From positions 52,016,526-52,080,525 of the forward strand of contig OX463842.1 in NCBI GenBank assembly GCA_949825065.1: a DNA stretch of 64,000 bases, given 5' to 3'. Positions 11,517 to 23,734 of this stretch are shown in pieces. A program made the position numbers and the translations under genes. A model generated the notes under the pieces. That model saw only the letters and a list, made by a program, of their open reading frames with translations. It did not search any database and was not told where the DNA came from. The stretch is from Odontocerum albicorne. Its lineage: Eukaryota > Arthropoda > Insecta > Trichoptera > Odontoceridae. Each line of letters starts with the position of its first letter. The stretch's first letter is position 1.

Positions 11517-12575
11517 AGAAACGGAAATTATTAACTAGACCACAGAGGTAGAAGTTTAACTTATTATTTATAATAATAAATTGAATAATTTTATTGAAGA
11601 TTATTCAGCAGAAAGAAAAAAACCAAAAGCTTTTGATTGGTTGACTTCAAGATTTTTTTTAACGCAATGTCTGTTCGACAGCTTTATTCGTTCACAAAGT
11701 AATTACACTTTCGGAAAAATGACGTTAATAATTAAATATTTTTAACCAAAAAATTTATTTTTTCAACGGAAAATTATATATGTGATATACAAATAATATT
11801 TAAACACAACTTTAGTGCACTCGTGTCCATGTTATGATTTTTTTTCCTCGCCACATTTTTAACATGTTACAAATTGTATTTATGCAGATGTGCCATGCGA
11901 AACAATAAAAATAACTATTGTATAAAGAATAATTTAAAAAAGTGTTTTAAACGTAACCAAAAGTAATTTAAAATTACATTTAAATTTAATGTTGGCAACA
12001 AAATAAAAGAAAATATGTTTTTAATCTTGATGAAACTTTTATATATTTTTTTCCACAGAAAACCAACTTCTATCTAATTTTCATGCAGTTCAGGTTCAAA
12101 AGAAGATTAACATTTTTAAATAAACCGTTATTCCTCAGTCTTTTTATTCCTTGGTTGGCATAATTAAGTAACTATTTTTATTTTTTAGTCTGAGAGATTT
12201 TTGTGGAAAAGCACGTTCAACAAGAAATGAGTTCTGTTGGATAATCCAGCTGATGGAGAAGTTTCATCTTTGTTGGAGTGAGAAAGAGACCTTTTAAAAA
12301 AAGAAACATCTCTATTCCCACAAATAAGTTATCATGCAAATCAGAAACGAGATAAACTCTTCCAGCTTTTTTGCATAAATTATTCTCCATTTTACGAGTA
12401 TTAATTTTTTTGTAATTCATTTGATATTACCACCAGAATGTGTCTCAAATCACATTATCTTTCCACTGATAAAAAAATAAAATATTTATACCTTCTTCAA
12501 AGAGCTCAAATCAAATGGCGTATAGTGGTACTAAAATTAAAAAAAAACAGTGGCAAAGCATTTGTGGCGGTCGCC
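11517..12575. other. Unassigned AT-rich region
   Basis: No gene or recognised repeat. TACGAGTA occurs at 12393-12400. Confidence 0.4.
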
Positions 12576-12900
12576 CACTCGAAATACTGTGGGCGTTCAT
12601 ACATACGGTCAATGACCGATGAGATGACCTTCGCACTCCTTGACAATCTAAATAGGCAAGTCCGAAGTTCACCCACCGGCCATTCAACCCATAGCCAAGC
12701 GGACCGCATTCCATACTAGAGAGAGAACGCACCACGCTTGTCTCGCCAGTTCCGTATTTGAATGATACCTACATACAACAATTAATCGTTTTGCATTCAC
12801 AGAAACGAGACGTAGGCATATCGCGAGCGCCTTCTCGCGCACATTCTAAAAAGATATAAATACCTACGTTACTAATAAAATTGGACTCTCTTTCCGCATT
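12576..12900. repeat. GC-rich dispersed repeat with promoter-like block
   Basis: Bases 12584-12735 match the window-terminal segment 63848-64000: CGGTCAATGACCGATGA, CATTCCATACTAGAG and AGAGAACGC are shared. Downstream the copy contains a TATAAATA box near 12856 and AATAAA near 12876, an arrangement that could be a retroelement terminal repeat; I could not find matching ends or a target duplication, so the class is open. Confidence 0.55.
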
Positions 12901-13500
12901 GCGATCTAACGTGTTTTATTATTTATCAACAAATCATCCTCATCATCTCTTCCCTCTAGGATATATCCTAACATCCCCCCGACCCCCCCCCCCTCTTTAA
13001 CTCTAATCATCCCCCCAAATGACCCCCCGATTGTCACTCTGAACACCCCATCATCGATAATTCCTCCGGCAGACAGTTAACCCCCATAGGCAACCGCATT
13101 TCTCACCTTGAATAAACATTTTCTACACCTTAATTTATTTATGAAAGTCACACACATTTCCCCACTCATTTACTTATCTACACATACTATATTCATTCTT
13201 ATAATTTATTCACAATTCATTTTTTCATTTTTTTTTTTTTCACCCATTCAATATAAAACAGTGTGTGACGACACAAATTTATGTATATTTGTATTTAATA
13301 TTATGTATATATCATCATATTTATATATGTATTTAATCGTTTATAATTTCTCATAATCATTCATAAAATCAAAACAATTACCACAAACCTATCCTTTCCC
13401 GATTCCCAAAAAGATCCAAAAATTTCCAATAAATATCTTAACAGTCAGAACTTATCCGATGAAGGAGTAAGGTGTCCTACCATCGGACCGAAACTCCGAA
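12901..13500. repeat. C-rich and AT-rich tract ending in a Penelope-like motif
   Basis: Runs of C occur at about 12975-13030. Near 13458-13496 the sequence CCGATGAAGGAGTAAGG ... GGACCGAAACTCCG has a GATGA, a complementary stem and a CGAAAC, similar in layout to other Penelope-type termini in the window. The word GGATATATCCTAA is repeated near 12959 and 13522. Otherwise nothing is recognised. Confidence 0.35.
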
Positions 13501-13779
13501 CAAGCTATCCATCACTTGTGTGGATATATCCTAAACATTCATGATGAAAGTGTTACGAGAGATAACAAACAGGGTGTAGCAATAGGAAACAATATCAAAG
13601 GGACACAAAAACATAAAATATATATTCGAACAGTACAATATGAAAAAAAGTGCTAAGATGTTTCTAAAAAAAAGTGTTGTTGTATGTGGAAAATACAAAG
13701 AAAAACTGAAAAAAGAAAGTGAAAATGTGTACACCGAGAATAATTAATGGGGTGACAATTTATAAAAGAATGTAGGAAC

Positions 13780-13990
13780 AATAAATAAGGGATGAATGCA
13801 AAGTAAAGACTGGTGTCTTAAGTACGATGAAGAAGAGTACTCTGAGATGATTTGGATAAAAAAACGAAAATAAAGTTTAAATATGATTGGAAAGCGAAAA
13901 AAGAAGATCTTGGATTGAATGGTTAGATCGAGTGAATTAATGAATTTACACCCCACCGTATACTCTGACAAAGTTGAGTAAAGTCAGTTT
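13780..13990 (+). pseudogene. Retrotransposon C-terminal tail remnant
   Basis: In shifting frames this encodes residues like S-E-M-I-W ... G-K-R-K-K-K-I-L-D ... and ends with Y-S-D-K-V-E before a stop near 13980. The order resembles the common LINE tail with a W-x-G-H block followed by a basic G-K-R-x-R-G-R-P-R segment. A second scrap of the same tail is seen near 63600-63640. Short and damaged. Confidence 0.4.
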
Positions 13991-14229
13991 TTATCTATGC
14001 ACCAAATACATGCAGTGAATTTGATCACACTGGAAGTCACTTGAACAGTACCCGAAGTTAATTGTAAAAGATAATTTAGGCAGTTTCACTCTAAGGTCTT
14101 AAATTTATTTTATTTATTTATTTACATAGCAAAGTAATTGTGTGAATTTAAAAAAAACAGAAAACCAGTAAAATAAAAACAGGTAATACGTGGTTGATAT
14201 TCAATTTATATGGATCTGGGTTTCATGCA

Positions 14230-14560
14230 TTTCATTTGTGATATGGTCTAAATCTTAGTATTAGATACATTGGTGAAGTGTATAGCTTTAGGAAGCACTT
14301 AAACAATCCTTTTTGGGAAGACGTTTCAAAATTTATAAAGTTTTATGCATACTGTACTTAATATTAAGCAGAACGTGTTACTATCACATATCGTAAGTTC
14401 ATGAAAGGTTCGTTTGTAGTTCGTCTTCCCTTGGTAAGTTTTCTGCAGTTTTCTTACCAAATATGTTTTTTTGAACATACTCGTATATCTGGGGTTTCTG
14501 AACATATATTAAATTTATTCCTAAAGCTACACACGCCTCCCATTTATCTAACTTTTCGAG
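14230..14560 (+). repeat. Dispersed repeat family X, copy 2
   Basis: Shares TTTAGGAAGCACTT, TTCGTTTGTAGTTCGTC and ATGTTTTTTTGAACATA with the copy at 7930-8230, in the same order. Relative to that copy it carries a 6-bp CTCGTA insertion at 14480-14485. Confidence 0.55.
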
Positions 14561-15799
14561 AGATACAACATGTTAACTGAAATAACATAAGTAATGAATT
14601 CTTGTTTTTTTATAAATAATTATTTAAACTATCTTGTTAAAATTTTATACATATATATGAGAAGGTAATATTAAAAAAAACATGTCCACCAAATCAGAAT
14701 GTTGAGTGAAAATCGCAAAAAAAACTGTTTGCATTAAAAATACATAACAATAATTCATTGTAAAAATATTTGAAATCCTTAAAATCACTTAAGGTGACTT
14801 GATTTGTTGTTTAAAATCGAATCACAATAATTAAAATAGTTATTCTAGTTTAAAATATAGACATGATTCTTTTTGAGTGAACAATTCTACTTTAATCTTT
14901 TTTGATTGAACAGGTCTTAGACATGATGTTTTTTGTTCAATTTCAAAAATATTATACAGGTGTTATTATACAAAAAATAATCAAAAAACGATTGGGTAGA
15001 GTAATTTATTTTAATTTTAATCAAATAAAATAAATAAAGTGTACTAAAAGAAATTTTACTATAAATATATGTAGGTAGATAAAGCTGTATAATGACATAA
15101 CACTGCACGTACGATTTAAAACTGACAGTTGCAGGCGAACTGGTATGAAGTTAAACACAATCGGAAAGCTACGATTAGTCCATTCGGACATGATGTTTTT
15201 TGAATGGTTTGTAGCCTGGACAAGATTTTTTTTTTTTAAATCCTGTTTTTTATTATGATTTTAACATGATTTATGTGCTTTTTTTCATTGAAATGAAAAT
15301 GTTAATCGGCTCTGTACCATCGATCAGAAAAATCTACTTTATCAACTCATTTTTTGTATCCGATGGACATGGTCTTTTTTTAATGTTACTCCTCATATGT
15401 AATTTAACAATAATAATAAAATCAATATTATTGAAATATTACTCAAGAAAACAAACATCAACTAAAAATTTATATTATCAATCCATTATTTTTTTTCGGA
15501 ATAATTATATAACTTTCACATTAACAAAATAAATATATTTAAGATACAGGACTGAGCAAAGAAAAATCGACACTTTTAATAAAATTTTTAAAAAGGGTCC
15601 AGTGTTCTTAAAAGTATTCTATAAAAAAAAATGCTAATTTTCATGAAATATTAAAATAATTTAAACGGCAATCCTGTTCGTTATAAAACATATCATAACT
15701 TAAATACCGAGCAGAATATTAAAATATTTTTCGCTGACAATCCGACACAACGTATCTCACAAAAACACCCGTTTTTAAATCAAATCCAATTTGACACGA
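14561..15799. other. Unassigned AT-rich region
   Basis: Long AT-rich sequence without recognised genes; the open frames are low-complexity and lack splice signals or family motifs. Confidence 0.4.
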
Positions 15800-15999
15800 A
15801 TGAAAAACATTTTCGCGTATTGTTGCCGGGAAAAACATTTAATCTTAAATGCGACATGGTTTTGTACTTCAGTTCCGTGTGTACTGAAGAGATAAAAATG
15901 TTAACTGTAAAGTGGGAAATTAAATATTTCCTTGAAGTAAATAACATCTGCAACCCAGGCTGTTTATCAATGTGTAATGTATTGGGTGACCCAAAAATG

Positions 16000-17080
16000 T
16001 ACTTTGCATTTTTACGTCAAATCAAAACCCATTTTTTAAAATAAAGATGTTATTTTATTCTATCTTACATAATAAAAACATTATATTTGTATGAATTCCC
16101 GGTCACCAGGGGTATACACGGAAATTAAATCGCAGACTGTTTGGCAATATACGCAACAGTATCAAGTTAAACTATGTAACTTCTAGCCATGACATCATAT
16201 CGCAGGCTAAAAAAATGTTTACTCATCATTTGGTCAAAGACCTGGAACCTGTCTAGTAGTGAAATGTGTGCTGCATACAGGAATATCCAGAATAAAATAC
16301 CCACTAAATCTTGGTTCCACAAAAGAAACCAGTCCAAACGAATTATGTCTGTCATATTGTGCAGGATAAGATAGACCACTGTCTGATAGGAAGCTACCTT
16401 CATACAATTAATATAAAGGGTCTTTTAAATTGAGCGGTTTTTTTATTTAAATTTTTTTTTGTTTTTTTATAAAACACACTATTTGTTTTGATTTCAAAAC
16501 ACTTTTTATTGGTCATTAAAGTATAATGTATGACATTTAAACACAAAAAACAATATCCTCTAAATGTCCACCTTTTACAGCTTTACAGACGTTTTGATGA
16601 CATTTTGGCACAATTGCGGTTCTTACTCACCAATAACGGGAATAATTTCGTGCTTTAGCTCAAGAATTGATCGGGAGTCATTATTATAAACCTAGCTTTT
16701 CACGTTACCCCAGAGAAAATAGTCCAACGGTGTCCGATCATAAGATCTTGGTGGCCACTCAACACCACCGTTTCCGGAGATAACAGTACATAAAATAAAT
16801 CACAATTTGAACGCGTTGTTGTATTGTATACGACTCCATTTTTATAAATGTCATACATTATGTTACACTTCTCAAATGTCACAAGAACCAAGCAAGTTCG
16901 AGACGTCATCTGTGTTTTATCCAAGAATTAAAAAAACCGCTCAATTTGAAAGACCCTTTAGAAGAAAGCCCTGCATGCACATGTGGAATGGGTGAGGAGA
17001 CCCTTGAACATGTTTCCTTTGAGTGTCCTCTGCACACCGCATACAACTTTTACTCAATTGTATTATAAATTTCTCCCAAC
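16000..17080 (+). pseudogene. LINE C-terminal fragment with zinc knuckle, split by a Tc1/mariner element
   Basis: A coding remnant runs to the insertion at 16416 and continues after 16958. Across the junction, dropping the insertion and one TA leaves a continuous frame reading H-T-I-N-I then E-E-S-P-A-C-T-C-G, followed by E-T-L-E-H-V-S-F-E-C-P. The C-x-C-G ... H-x4-C pattern is the cysteine/histidine motif at the end of RNase H-bearing LINE ORF2 proteins. One frame slip occurs near 16370 and stops follow after about 17060. The upstream limit is uncertain. Confidence 0.65.
16416..16958 (-). mobile_element. Deletion-derivative Tc1/mariner element (543 bp)
   Basis: Terminal inverted repeats are AAGGGTCTTTTAAATTGAGC and the complement of GCTCAATTTGAAAGACCCTT, flanked by TA at 16414-16415 and 16959-16960. 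On the minus strand the interior still encodes scraps of a DDE transposase C-terminus: an R-S-Y-D-R-T-P-L-D-Y-F-L-W-like block near 16690-16750 carrying the last catalytic acidic region, then residues around I-P-V-I-G-E. The N-terminal DNA-binding part is gone. Inserted within a LINE remnant. Confidence 0.8.
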
Positions 17081-17419
17081 CGATCAACATGTCTCACTCC
17101 ATTTTCCGTTAATGTATAGTCACATATCTGAATTTGCAATCGTAAAATCTTTAAATATTTATAACTACAGTATTTGTTACATATTGTTACTCATTCTGCC
17201 TGATTTCCTTCAAATTGTTATTGGCACAAATAATTTAAATGTGATTTAATTTCAAATTGTATTTGTTTAGAAGTATATTGATTGAATGAATTGTACAAAT
17301 ATAATTTTGTTATAAAGATATTTTTTTTGTGTGTTCCTGCCTCCTGCGCCCTTTACGTATGTCAATGTCTCCTGCGCCCTGGTTTTAGTATACTTGTATT
17401 ATATGTACAATAGGTAGTA
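17081..17419. other. LINE 3' UTR-like and unassigned sequence
   Basis: Stop-rich continuation of the LINE remnant. The phrase CTCCTGCGCCCT appears twice within 45 bases (about 17341 and 17370). Confidence 0.4.
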
Positions 17420-18005
17420 TGCATGCAAATTCACATACTGTCTCTATTGTATAATATCCTTAATTATCCCGCTGCCCCCTCTTGTCTCACCGAACATTTT
17501 CAGCGTCTTTCCAATCATGGATTAGCGCTTCGCTCAAACAGAGATTGTCTATTAGCTTTTCCAGTTCCCCGCTCCCCTTTCTTTACGTCGTCCTTTACTG
17601 TCCATGCAGTAATACTCTGGAATAAGTTTCAAATCAATATAAGACTAGCTCCATCCTTGGCATAATTTAAGAAGCGACTGAAAAAAACTCTTAATTTCTA
17701 GTCAGTAGTATAACGTGTTTCATTCCTGATTTTTCTTTTCCTTTCCTCTCCACCGTCCCTTCCTTCCCTTTTGATTGATGATATCTTACTTTATGTGAAA
17801 AATAATGTTCGGGTGATTGTCCGTCTTTATAGGGTTCGTGGGCATATGCTCACGTATGTGTTTATGGATTTCGTGGGGATGGATAGTAGTTTGAATGATT
17901 TATGCCACCACGTAACTTGCTTCATTTACTTTGGTCTGGTTGGCTGGAAGATATTGCCGCCTGGCATTGTATTTGCAATTGAAGTGTTAAATAAATAAAT
18001 AAATA
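17420..18005 (+). pseudogene. LINE C-terminal fragment with complete 3' UTR and AAAT tail
   Basis: The frame 17450-17662 encodes an RT tail with H-F-Q-R-L-S-N-H-G-L-A-L-R-S, then F-T-V-H-A-V-I-L-W-N and R-L-A-P-S-L-A, as in Jockey/CR1-type LINE C-termini; a premature TAA follows at 17663 although family residues continue (F-K-K-R-L-K). The 3' UTR passes through CTGGTTGGCTGGAAG and ends in AAATAAATAAATAAAT at about 18003. The same UTR, reversed, is at 47850-48240 and 48293-48410, and its tail is used by SINEs in the window. Confidence 0.75.
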
Positions 18006-20022
18006 TGCATGTACGTACTTAATTCTGATATTGTTTTATGTATGAGCTTTATTAAGGCTTACACGTTTTTGTAGCACGTTGATTTTGTATTCAAGAGCAC
18101 TCCAAATTCGTGTTTAAAATCAATTACTTGAACTTTATTTAACGGTGGAAAAATGCCAAACATTGTAATAAATAAATAATCATCAACCTTTTGGGTGGTG
18201 CAAGATGTTAACCTTGCTTGATTCATAACCTCTGGATATAGAGAACAACTTCACAAGTTATTGCATGTAACAAAGGGGTGTAATTCTTTTATCACTAATT
18301 TTATATATTATATTTGTCCTTAATACTTTAATAGGCTTAGACCTTCACTTATTTAAACCTTTCGATTGCATTAGTAAAACCCTAGATGTAACAATGTATG
18401 TATTTTAATTCGGTAGCTCAGTCAGTGGTTATAGGGCAAGCCTCTATTAGATCTCAAGGTATAGTGGGAAGAGGTAGTCAGTCGTCAGTGCCTGGATAGG
18501 TAGAATTATACAATGAAACACATATTTGCTGTTAAATAGTTATATATTTGATCTTGACGAGCTGATAGCCCATCAGAATACTTCAATTGGGCAGATTACT
18601 TTCTGATACTCCGCTATCCTTTCAGATGGACAGACAGTCGAAGTATTTTCTATTTAGGGGTAATTTCACAACAGTTCGTTGCGAAGTTGTGCCAATTCTC
18701 AATAATTTGATATCACCAATCTCTAGATTTACTCAGATATCACCATTGAATGACAAGCAAAGATAATAAACAAATTCCTCTTACTTCAATACACTTGACA
18801 GAATGTATTTCCAATGCTCGACATCCGGTGCATGACCACAGGTTGAATGCTATATGGTTCTCCGGCCTATGCTGCTGCTACAACAGGGCCGTTGAAATGA
18901 AGAAGTCGCCCCAGTATGGTTGGTGGGCGTCAACTCGTGCCGTAGTACAGTCATTCGCGACGAAACGGAATTTGGAGTGGGCTCTTTGAGATTCGTCCCG
19001 GTCCTGAAGACTTCACGACAATTAGTGCGCTCGATATTCTGTGAGAATCAGCTGATTTTGACCAGAGATAAAGTGGTACGTCAATCTCAAGATTGCCACA
19101 TGGGTAAATTACCGGAATTTACTCAATTATAAACGCACGGCAATAACAAAATCCTCGTATGTATAGGATTTGTCCAGGCAATTTTATGGAAATAAAGTGA
19201 ACACTTAGTTTATAGAAATACTTTTAGAAAACTTGGAATTAAGTTACAGCGACCAATGATAAGTATAGGAGCTCTTAACAGGACGAAATCACAACCGAGA
19301 AGGGCGCTATGGACGGTATGTATTGAATATATAGTGTATGAAGAGTCTGACGTCACAAAGAAATAAACTCCTTATAGAATGTCGGTCGTAGACTTTTAAA
19401 ATTTATGGCCATCCAACCGTGTGAAAGCGTAAAAAAATAACTTGAACCAAAATAAAAGTCCCATTAGAGCTGTGACAACTTCAAAAATCCCTTTACGAAA
19501 TTTATTAATTAGAATCATAAATTCGAAAATTTGTTTACATCAGACATATTTAATCGCTCTGGACCGATAGGAACACGTTAGTCATATCAGTTTACACGGT
19601 CCTCTTAAAATTTGTTTACATAAAAATGTACATCATCTTCACGACATATACCATAAATGAAATTTTAATAGCTATTTATGACTATAATAAATTAAATGCT
19701 CGATAATAGGAGACCAAGTACCAACCTGACACCCTCCCATCGAAACACCAAAACTTACGATAATACTGTGAGTTGAGTTTTTAATAGTTATTTACGACTG
19801 TAAAAAAATTAAATGGTTGATCAGGGCAGACAAATACAAAGTCCTGACAACTTAAACGCCAATCTGGAACATTTATACTAGAAATTCAAACATTTACAGA
19901 TATAAAAATACCAAGCTATAATGTATATAACTCCATTGTTAGATTTTGAATATATTTTTTAAGTTTTTATTTGTACCAGTAAATATTGTATTGACATGAC
20001 CTATACTTGTACTCGTATTGTA
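18006..20022. other. Unassigned region with one tRNA-like A-box
   Basis: No supportable gene in about 2 kb. Near 18410-18465, GGTAGCTCAGTCAGTGG matches a polymerase III A box, suggesting a SINE head, but no convincing B box follows. The moderately GC-rich stretch 18780-19030 has two overlapping open frames with no family resemblance. Confidence 0.4.
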
Positions 20023-21017
20023 TTAGGTGTTAACATAAGTTGTGTCCGTTTTTTTTTTTCAAATTTAAAAATGAGCACCAAAATTAAAACAAAATGGTAA
20101 AGATTATACGTCATTCAAAAGAAAATTTTCTGCTCTATAAGATAGTGTGTTTGCTTTTACGTTACATGTATTATTTTATTTGATTACAAGCCTTCAAAAT
20201 GGAATTCCAAGTAGACGAAAGTAAGCATTTTCGACATATCCTTCTGTTCGCGTTCAATCGAGGGAATAAAGCTGCCAAAGCTGCTCGCGATATTTGCAAA
20301 GTGTACGGTGAAGATCCTATGAATAAAAGGACAGCTTATCGATAGTTTTGGCGTTTCAAAGACGGTGATTTCGACCTGAAAGACATGGAGCGAGCCCTTC
20401 AAACCACCGTAGAATTGGCTGAAACAATTGACAAACCAGCAGAAATTGTCGAACGTTGATTTTTGTTGTTTTCCTTCAAAACATGTGGAACCCAAGCGCT
20501 GAACTTCTGGACTTTTCGCATTGATTTAAGATGGCGGTATACAGTCTCATGTGACTACAATTCATCTGCTCAGCCAATTCTACGGTGGTTTGAAAGGGAT
20601 CTTCATGAATAATATGATTTAAGAGGCCCTCATCGAAGTCCACTGGTCGTCCGGAACGCTCCATGTATTTCAGGTCGAAATTACCGTCTTTGAAACGCAA
20701 AAGCCATCAACGAGCTGTCCTTTCATTCATAGCATCTTCACTTCGCAAATATCGCGAGCGGCTTTGACAGCTTTATTCACTCGATTGAACGCGAACAGAA
20801 GGAGGTGTTGAAAATGCACACTTTCGTCTACTCGACATTCCATTTTGATGGCTTGTAATCAAATAAAATAATACATGTAACGTAAAAACAAACACAATAT
20901 CTTGTAGAGCAGAAAATTTTCTTTCGAATGATGTATAACATTTACCATTTTGTTTTACTTTTGGTGCTCATTTTTAAATTGAAAAAAAAAACGGGCACAA
21001 CTTAGGTTAGCACCCAA
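20023..21017. mobile_element. Mariner rebuilt as head-to-head foldback (995 bp)
   Basis: Ends are TTAGGTGTTAACATAAGTTG and the complement of TTGGGTGCTAACCTAAGTTG with TA at 20021-20022 and 21018-21019. Both ends carry the same mariner 5' half in opposite orientation: on plus from 20199, an N-terminal transposase with H-F-R-H-I-L-L-F-A-F-N-R and K-V-Y-G-E-D-P; on minus from 20840 down to about 20470, the same protein reaching further (helix-turn-helix, R-S-G-R-P-V-D, then L-A-E-Q-M-N-C-S-H). Neither arm contains the catalytic half, so it cannot code for transposase. A shorter relative lies at 60433-60980. Confidence 0.85.
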
Positions 21018-22142
21018 TATATAGATATCAGATGTTTGGTGATTTTGATCTTTATTGCTTTTGTTCTTTGTGAATTGAAGACATCACCGTCTACTGTTGA
21101 TGGAATGAGTTTATATGAAATTTAATCCGTGCTGTGAGTTGATGAGGGGTAAATAACGGTGTCTGTGTGGAGCGGTGCGCAGAAAATGCGAATGATAAAT
21201 GTACCTGGTGCGGTCTTAATCTTACCTGAGCTGTCAGCGCCGGCGGGTGGCAAGTGACGACGTGCCGCACTTTTCGGGGAATCCTGAAATTTTCTACTTT
21301 CATAATGTTATGAAACCACACATATATAATATGTACAAGACACAGTGATCCAAAAAAATATATATAACCAAGGATAAACGTATTTTTTTTCTGCATCAAA
21401 AACTACTACATAACGATATTTCTTGAAACCTTTAAATTTCTTTCGTTTTTATTAATTTGTAATTGATGCTAATATTTTGTCTTCATCTTTTTTGTCTCCA
21501 AAATTCACTTTCACCGACCTCATATTCCTCTGAAGACGTTGTTCTCCCGTCTCAATCTCAAAACTCGTTGACACTCTTCAATCTTGCTGTTAAGGAGATG
21601 TTTTTGGAGGTGACGACACTCTTCTATTCGATGTACTTGCCTTAATCATTGGAGTTTACTAATCAGTATTTATTTTTCAACTAAAAAATATTTGAAGAGC
21701 TTGTAAACCTTGCAACAATATCGTCTTCACCAAACTCCGCTCTCATGCATAGCTCCAAAAAAATCATCTGAAAACATTTTCCTCGAAGATGTTAAGGCCC
21801 TTATCGTCTATTTACACCATGGTCCATACTTTGAACGGGCATACTTACATAATTTATGGAAACTTTTTGATTTTGATTTTAAATCTTTACTTATGAATCT
21901 TCTGTAGCAAATAAAAATACACCGATTTATATAAACATTCTTACTAAATTTTATTCGCTTTTATCACTTTTGACATAACAAGTGTGGTACAATATGTTAT
22001 GTACATTTTTCAGCAGAGTCTAATCAATAGTTTCCAGCAACAAGCACAGATGTTTGTTTGATAAATTCAATTGATTCATCTGACATGTATTGGTAAGGCG
22101 TAAGCCAAACTGGAAATAAAGGAGAAAAGGAATGGTACTCAC
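21018..22142. other. Mostly unassigned; contains a candidate mini-exon
   Basis: Apart from the splice-bounded segment at 21226-21283, no coding signal is recognised; 21420-22000 is AT-rich with short frames of no known family. Confidence 0.35.
21226..21283 (-). other. Candidate 58-bp exon (weak)
   Basis: On the minus strand an AG (21285-21284, in AAATTTCAG) precedes a GC-rich 58-base segment that ends in CTCAG followed by GTAAG (21225-21221), both good splice consensus matches. Base composition contrasts with the AT-rich flanks. However, joining it to the GC-rich candidate exon upstream at 22143 in the phase implied by that exon meets a TGA inside this segment, which argues against that gene model. 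Confidence 0.2.
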
Positions 22143-22520
22143 GGTTGTCTTGTTCGATGAAAGGGGGTTGATGACGGGATTCGGAGATCTCGGCTGATGG
22201 TCCAGAACTCATGGAGCGTTGCCGCGGTTGGTAAATTTGTTCGTCTGAGGTTCCGGTGATGAAGCGTGCCGGCGGCAGCTGGCCCGGTTTGAGATGTCTC
22301 CCCGACGGTGGTCTATGCACAAGTGAACGAGACGGAGGCCGGAGACCGGAATATCGTCGTCGAGTTCAAACTACCACAGTTGGCGACAATACGATAATTT
22401 AACTTGTGAGAATAACCTTGACAGGAACGGGAGCGATGACGAAGCGGCCCGCGCGCGACAGGTGCCGGCGGCGACAACAGAGCGCCCCCACATGACGGGG
22501 GCCGGCATTCCGCGTCACGC
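22143..22520 (-). promoter_or_regulatory. CpG-rich pocket, possible first exon and promoter on minus strand
   Basis: This 380-base stretch is far richer in G+C and CG dinucleotides than its surroundings. On the minus strand it holds an open frame of about 60 codons (proline, serine and arginine rich, ending F-I-E-Q-D-N) that runs into ACC|GTGAGTACC, a good splice donor at 22142-22141. The composition and donor fit a first exon with its promoter. I do not recognise the peptide, and no confirmed second exon was found. A decayed GC-rich transposon is the alternative. Confidence 0.3.
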
Positions 22521-23734
22521 TATGGCGTGGACATGTATCTTCACCTGATTTACTATAATATCAACATTTTTACTGATATTTTGAGAGCCATGGAGACAAA
22601 GATGTGGGCTGAAAACATCTGACGTCTTCGCGGCCGGGTTTTCCCTATATTTGTAGGGTGTATCTCGGTCGGGGGTATGTTATGAGATGAGCCCAGAACT
22701 TCTCTTTCAAATGCACTTTCTGCTCTTTATCTTGAGATAAATGCGCGTTTTTTTAATGTGTACTATATACTTTATTGTTAACAATAATCCTTTATTTATT
22801 TACATGGAAAAGCATTGCATGTTCCGCAATGATAATTATTTGTTTATTTATTTTTTCATCAACACTAACAAATCACGTTGAATGAATATCTGAAGGTTGA
22901 GTTCATTTATTTAACGTCACGACAAAGTAAAAAACAAAACTAGTTTTTAAAGCGATATCGTTCGTGAATACGAGTAAATAATATTTAAAATTAAATTTAC
23001 AGTGTCTATAAATAAAAAAAAAATAAATGTATTGAAAAACTCCAAAAAAATATCTGATCTCAAAACTTGTTTAGTTAACATTATAAAAATCACAAAAATA
23101 AGAGCAGTATATTAATTCTGGAGAAAATTATTGTAAGGGGAAGTGTGTGCTTGTTTCTTTCTGATTATTTTTTATGTAATTGTTTTAAATACGTTTTTTT
23201 TATATTTTCTGTAATAAATGTGTTGAGGACTCAGTACTGTCTCTTTTATTTTTGATATTATTGTTATCAGATACATTGTACCGTTTATTTATATAAATAA
23301 AATGAATTTAAAAAGTTTCACGAGAAAGAGGAGAGAATGAACAAAAGGTAACGAACCAATTATGTGAAATAGTCAATTTAAGGAGATTACCTGTACAAAC
23401 CTAATAGCAGAGTCAAGGGTGGTAGGGGATAGAGTGAAGTGAAAATTGTTTAGTCATATTGAACACGATATCTTTAATATTACACCTTCATTTTAACAAA
23501 TATTTTTTCTCTTTTAAACATGTTTTTTATCCATTGTGCGGCGTAAAAATCACCCACGCTATCTGTCACCCACACTCGAGGAAAGGTCTATTTCGTTCTC
23601 TCGTCAACACTTTCATTAAAGAGAAAGAAAAAAAAAACAGAATAGATTTTGGTTAAAGAATACTAAGAAGTCTTTAAAACTAATAACATCGTATTATTTA
23701 CTAGCGTGTGTGTATTTAATTGGAAAAAATCTAT
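22521..23734. other. Unassigned region with a dispersed-repeat scrap
   Basis: Bases 22640-22690, reversed, match the CCGAGATACACCC ... AGGG phrase of the paired repeats at 46830-47090. No gene is recognised. TACGAGTA occurs at 22969. Confidence 0.4.

Noticed and set aside
12960..13035. Poly-C tract as G-quadruplex on the minus strand
   Set aside because: Runs of C are present but irregular, and without folding energy or conservation the claim would be speculative.
15820..16044. Small secreted or cysteine-containing protein
   Set aside because: An isolated 74-codon frame in AT-rich DNA just upstream of LINE remnants; no signal peptide pattern or homologous family recognised.
18750..19132. 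Possible exon in a moderately GC-rich stretch
   Set aside because: Two overlapping frames of similar length, no consensus splice sites at sensible positions and no recognised motif.
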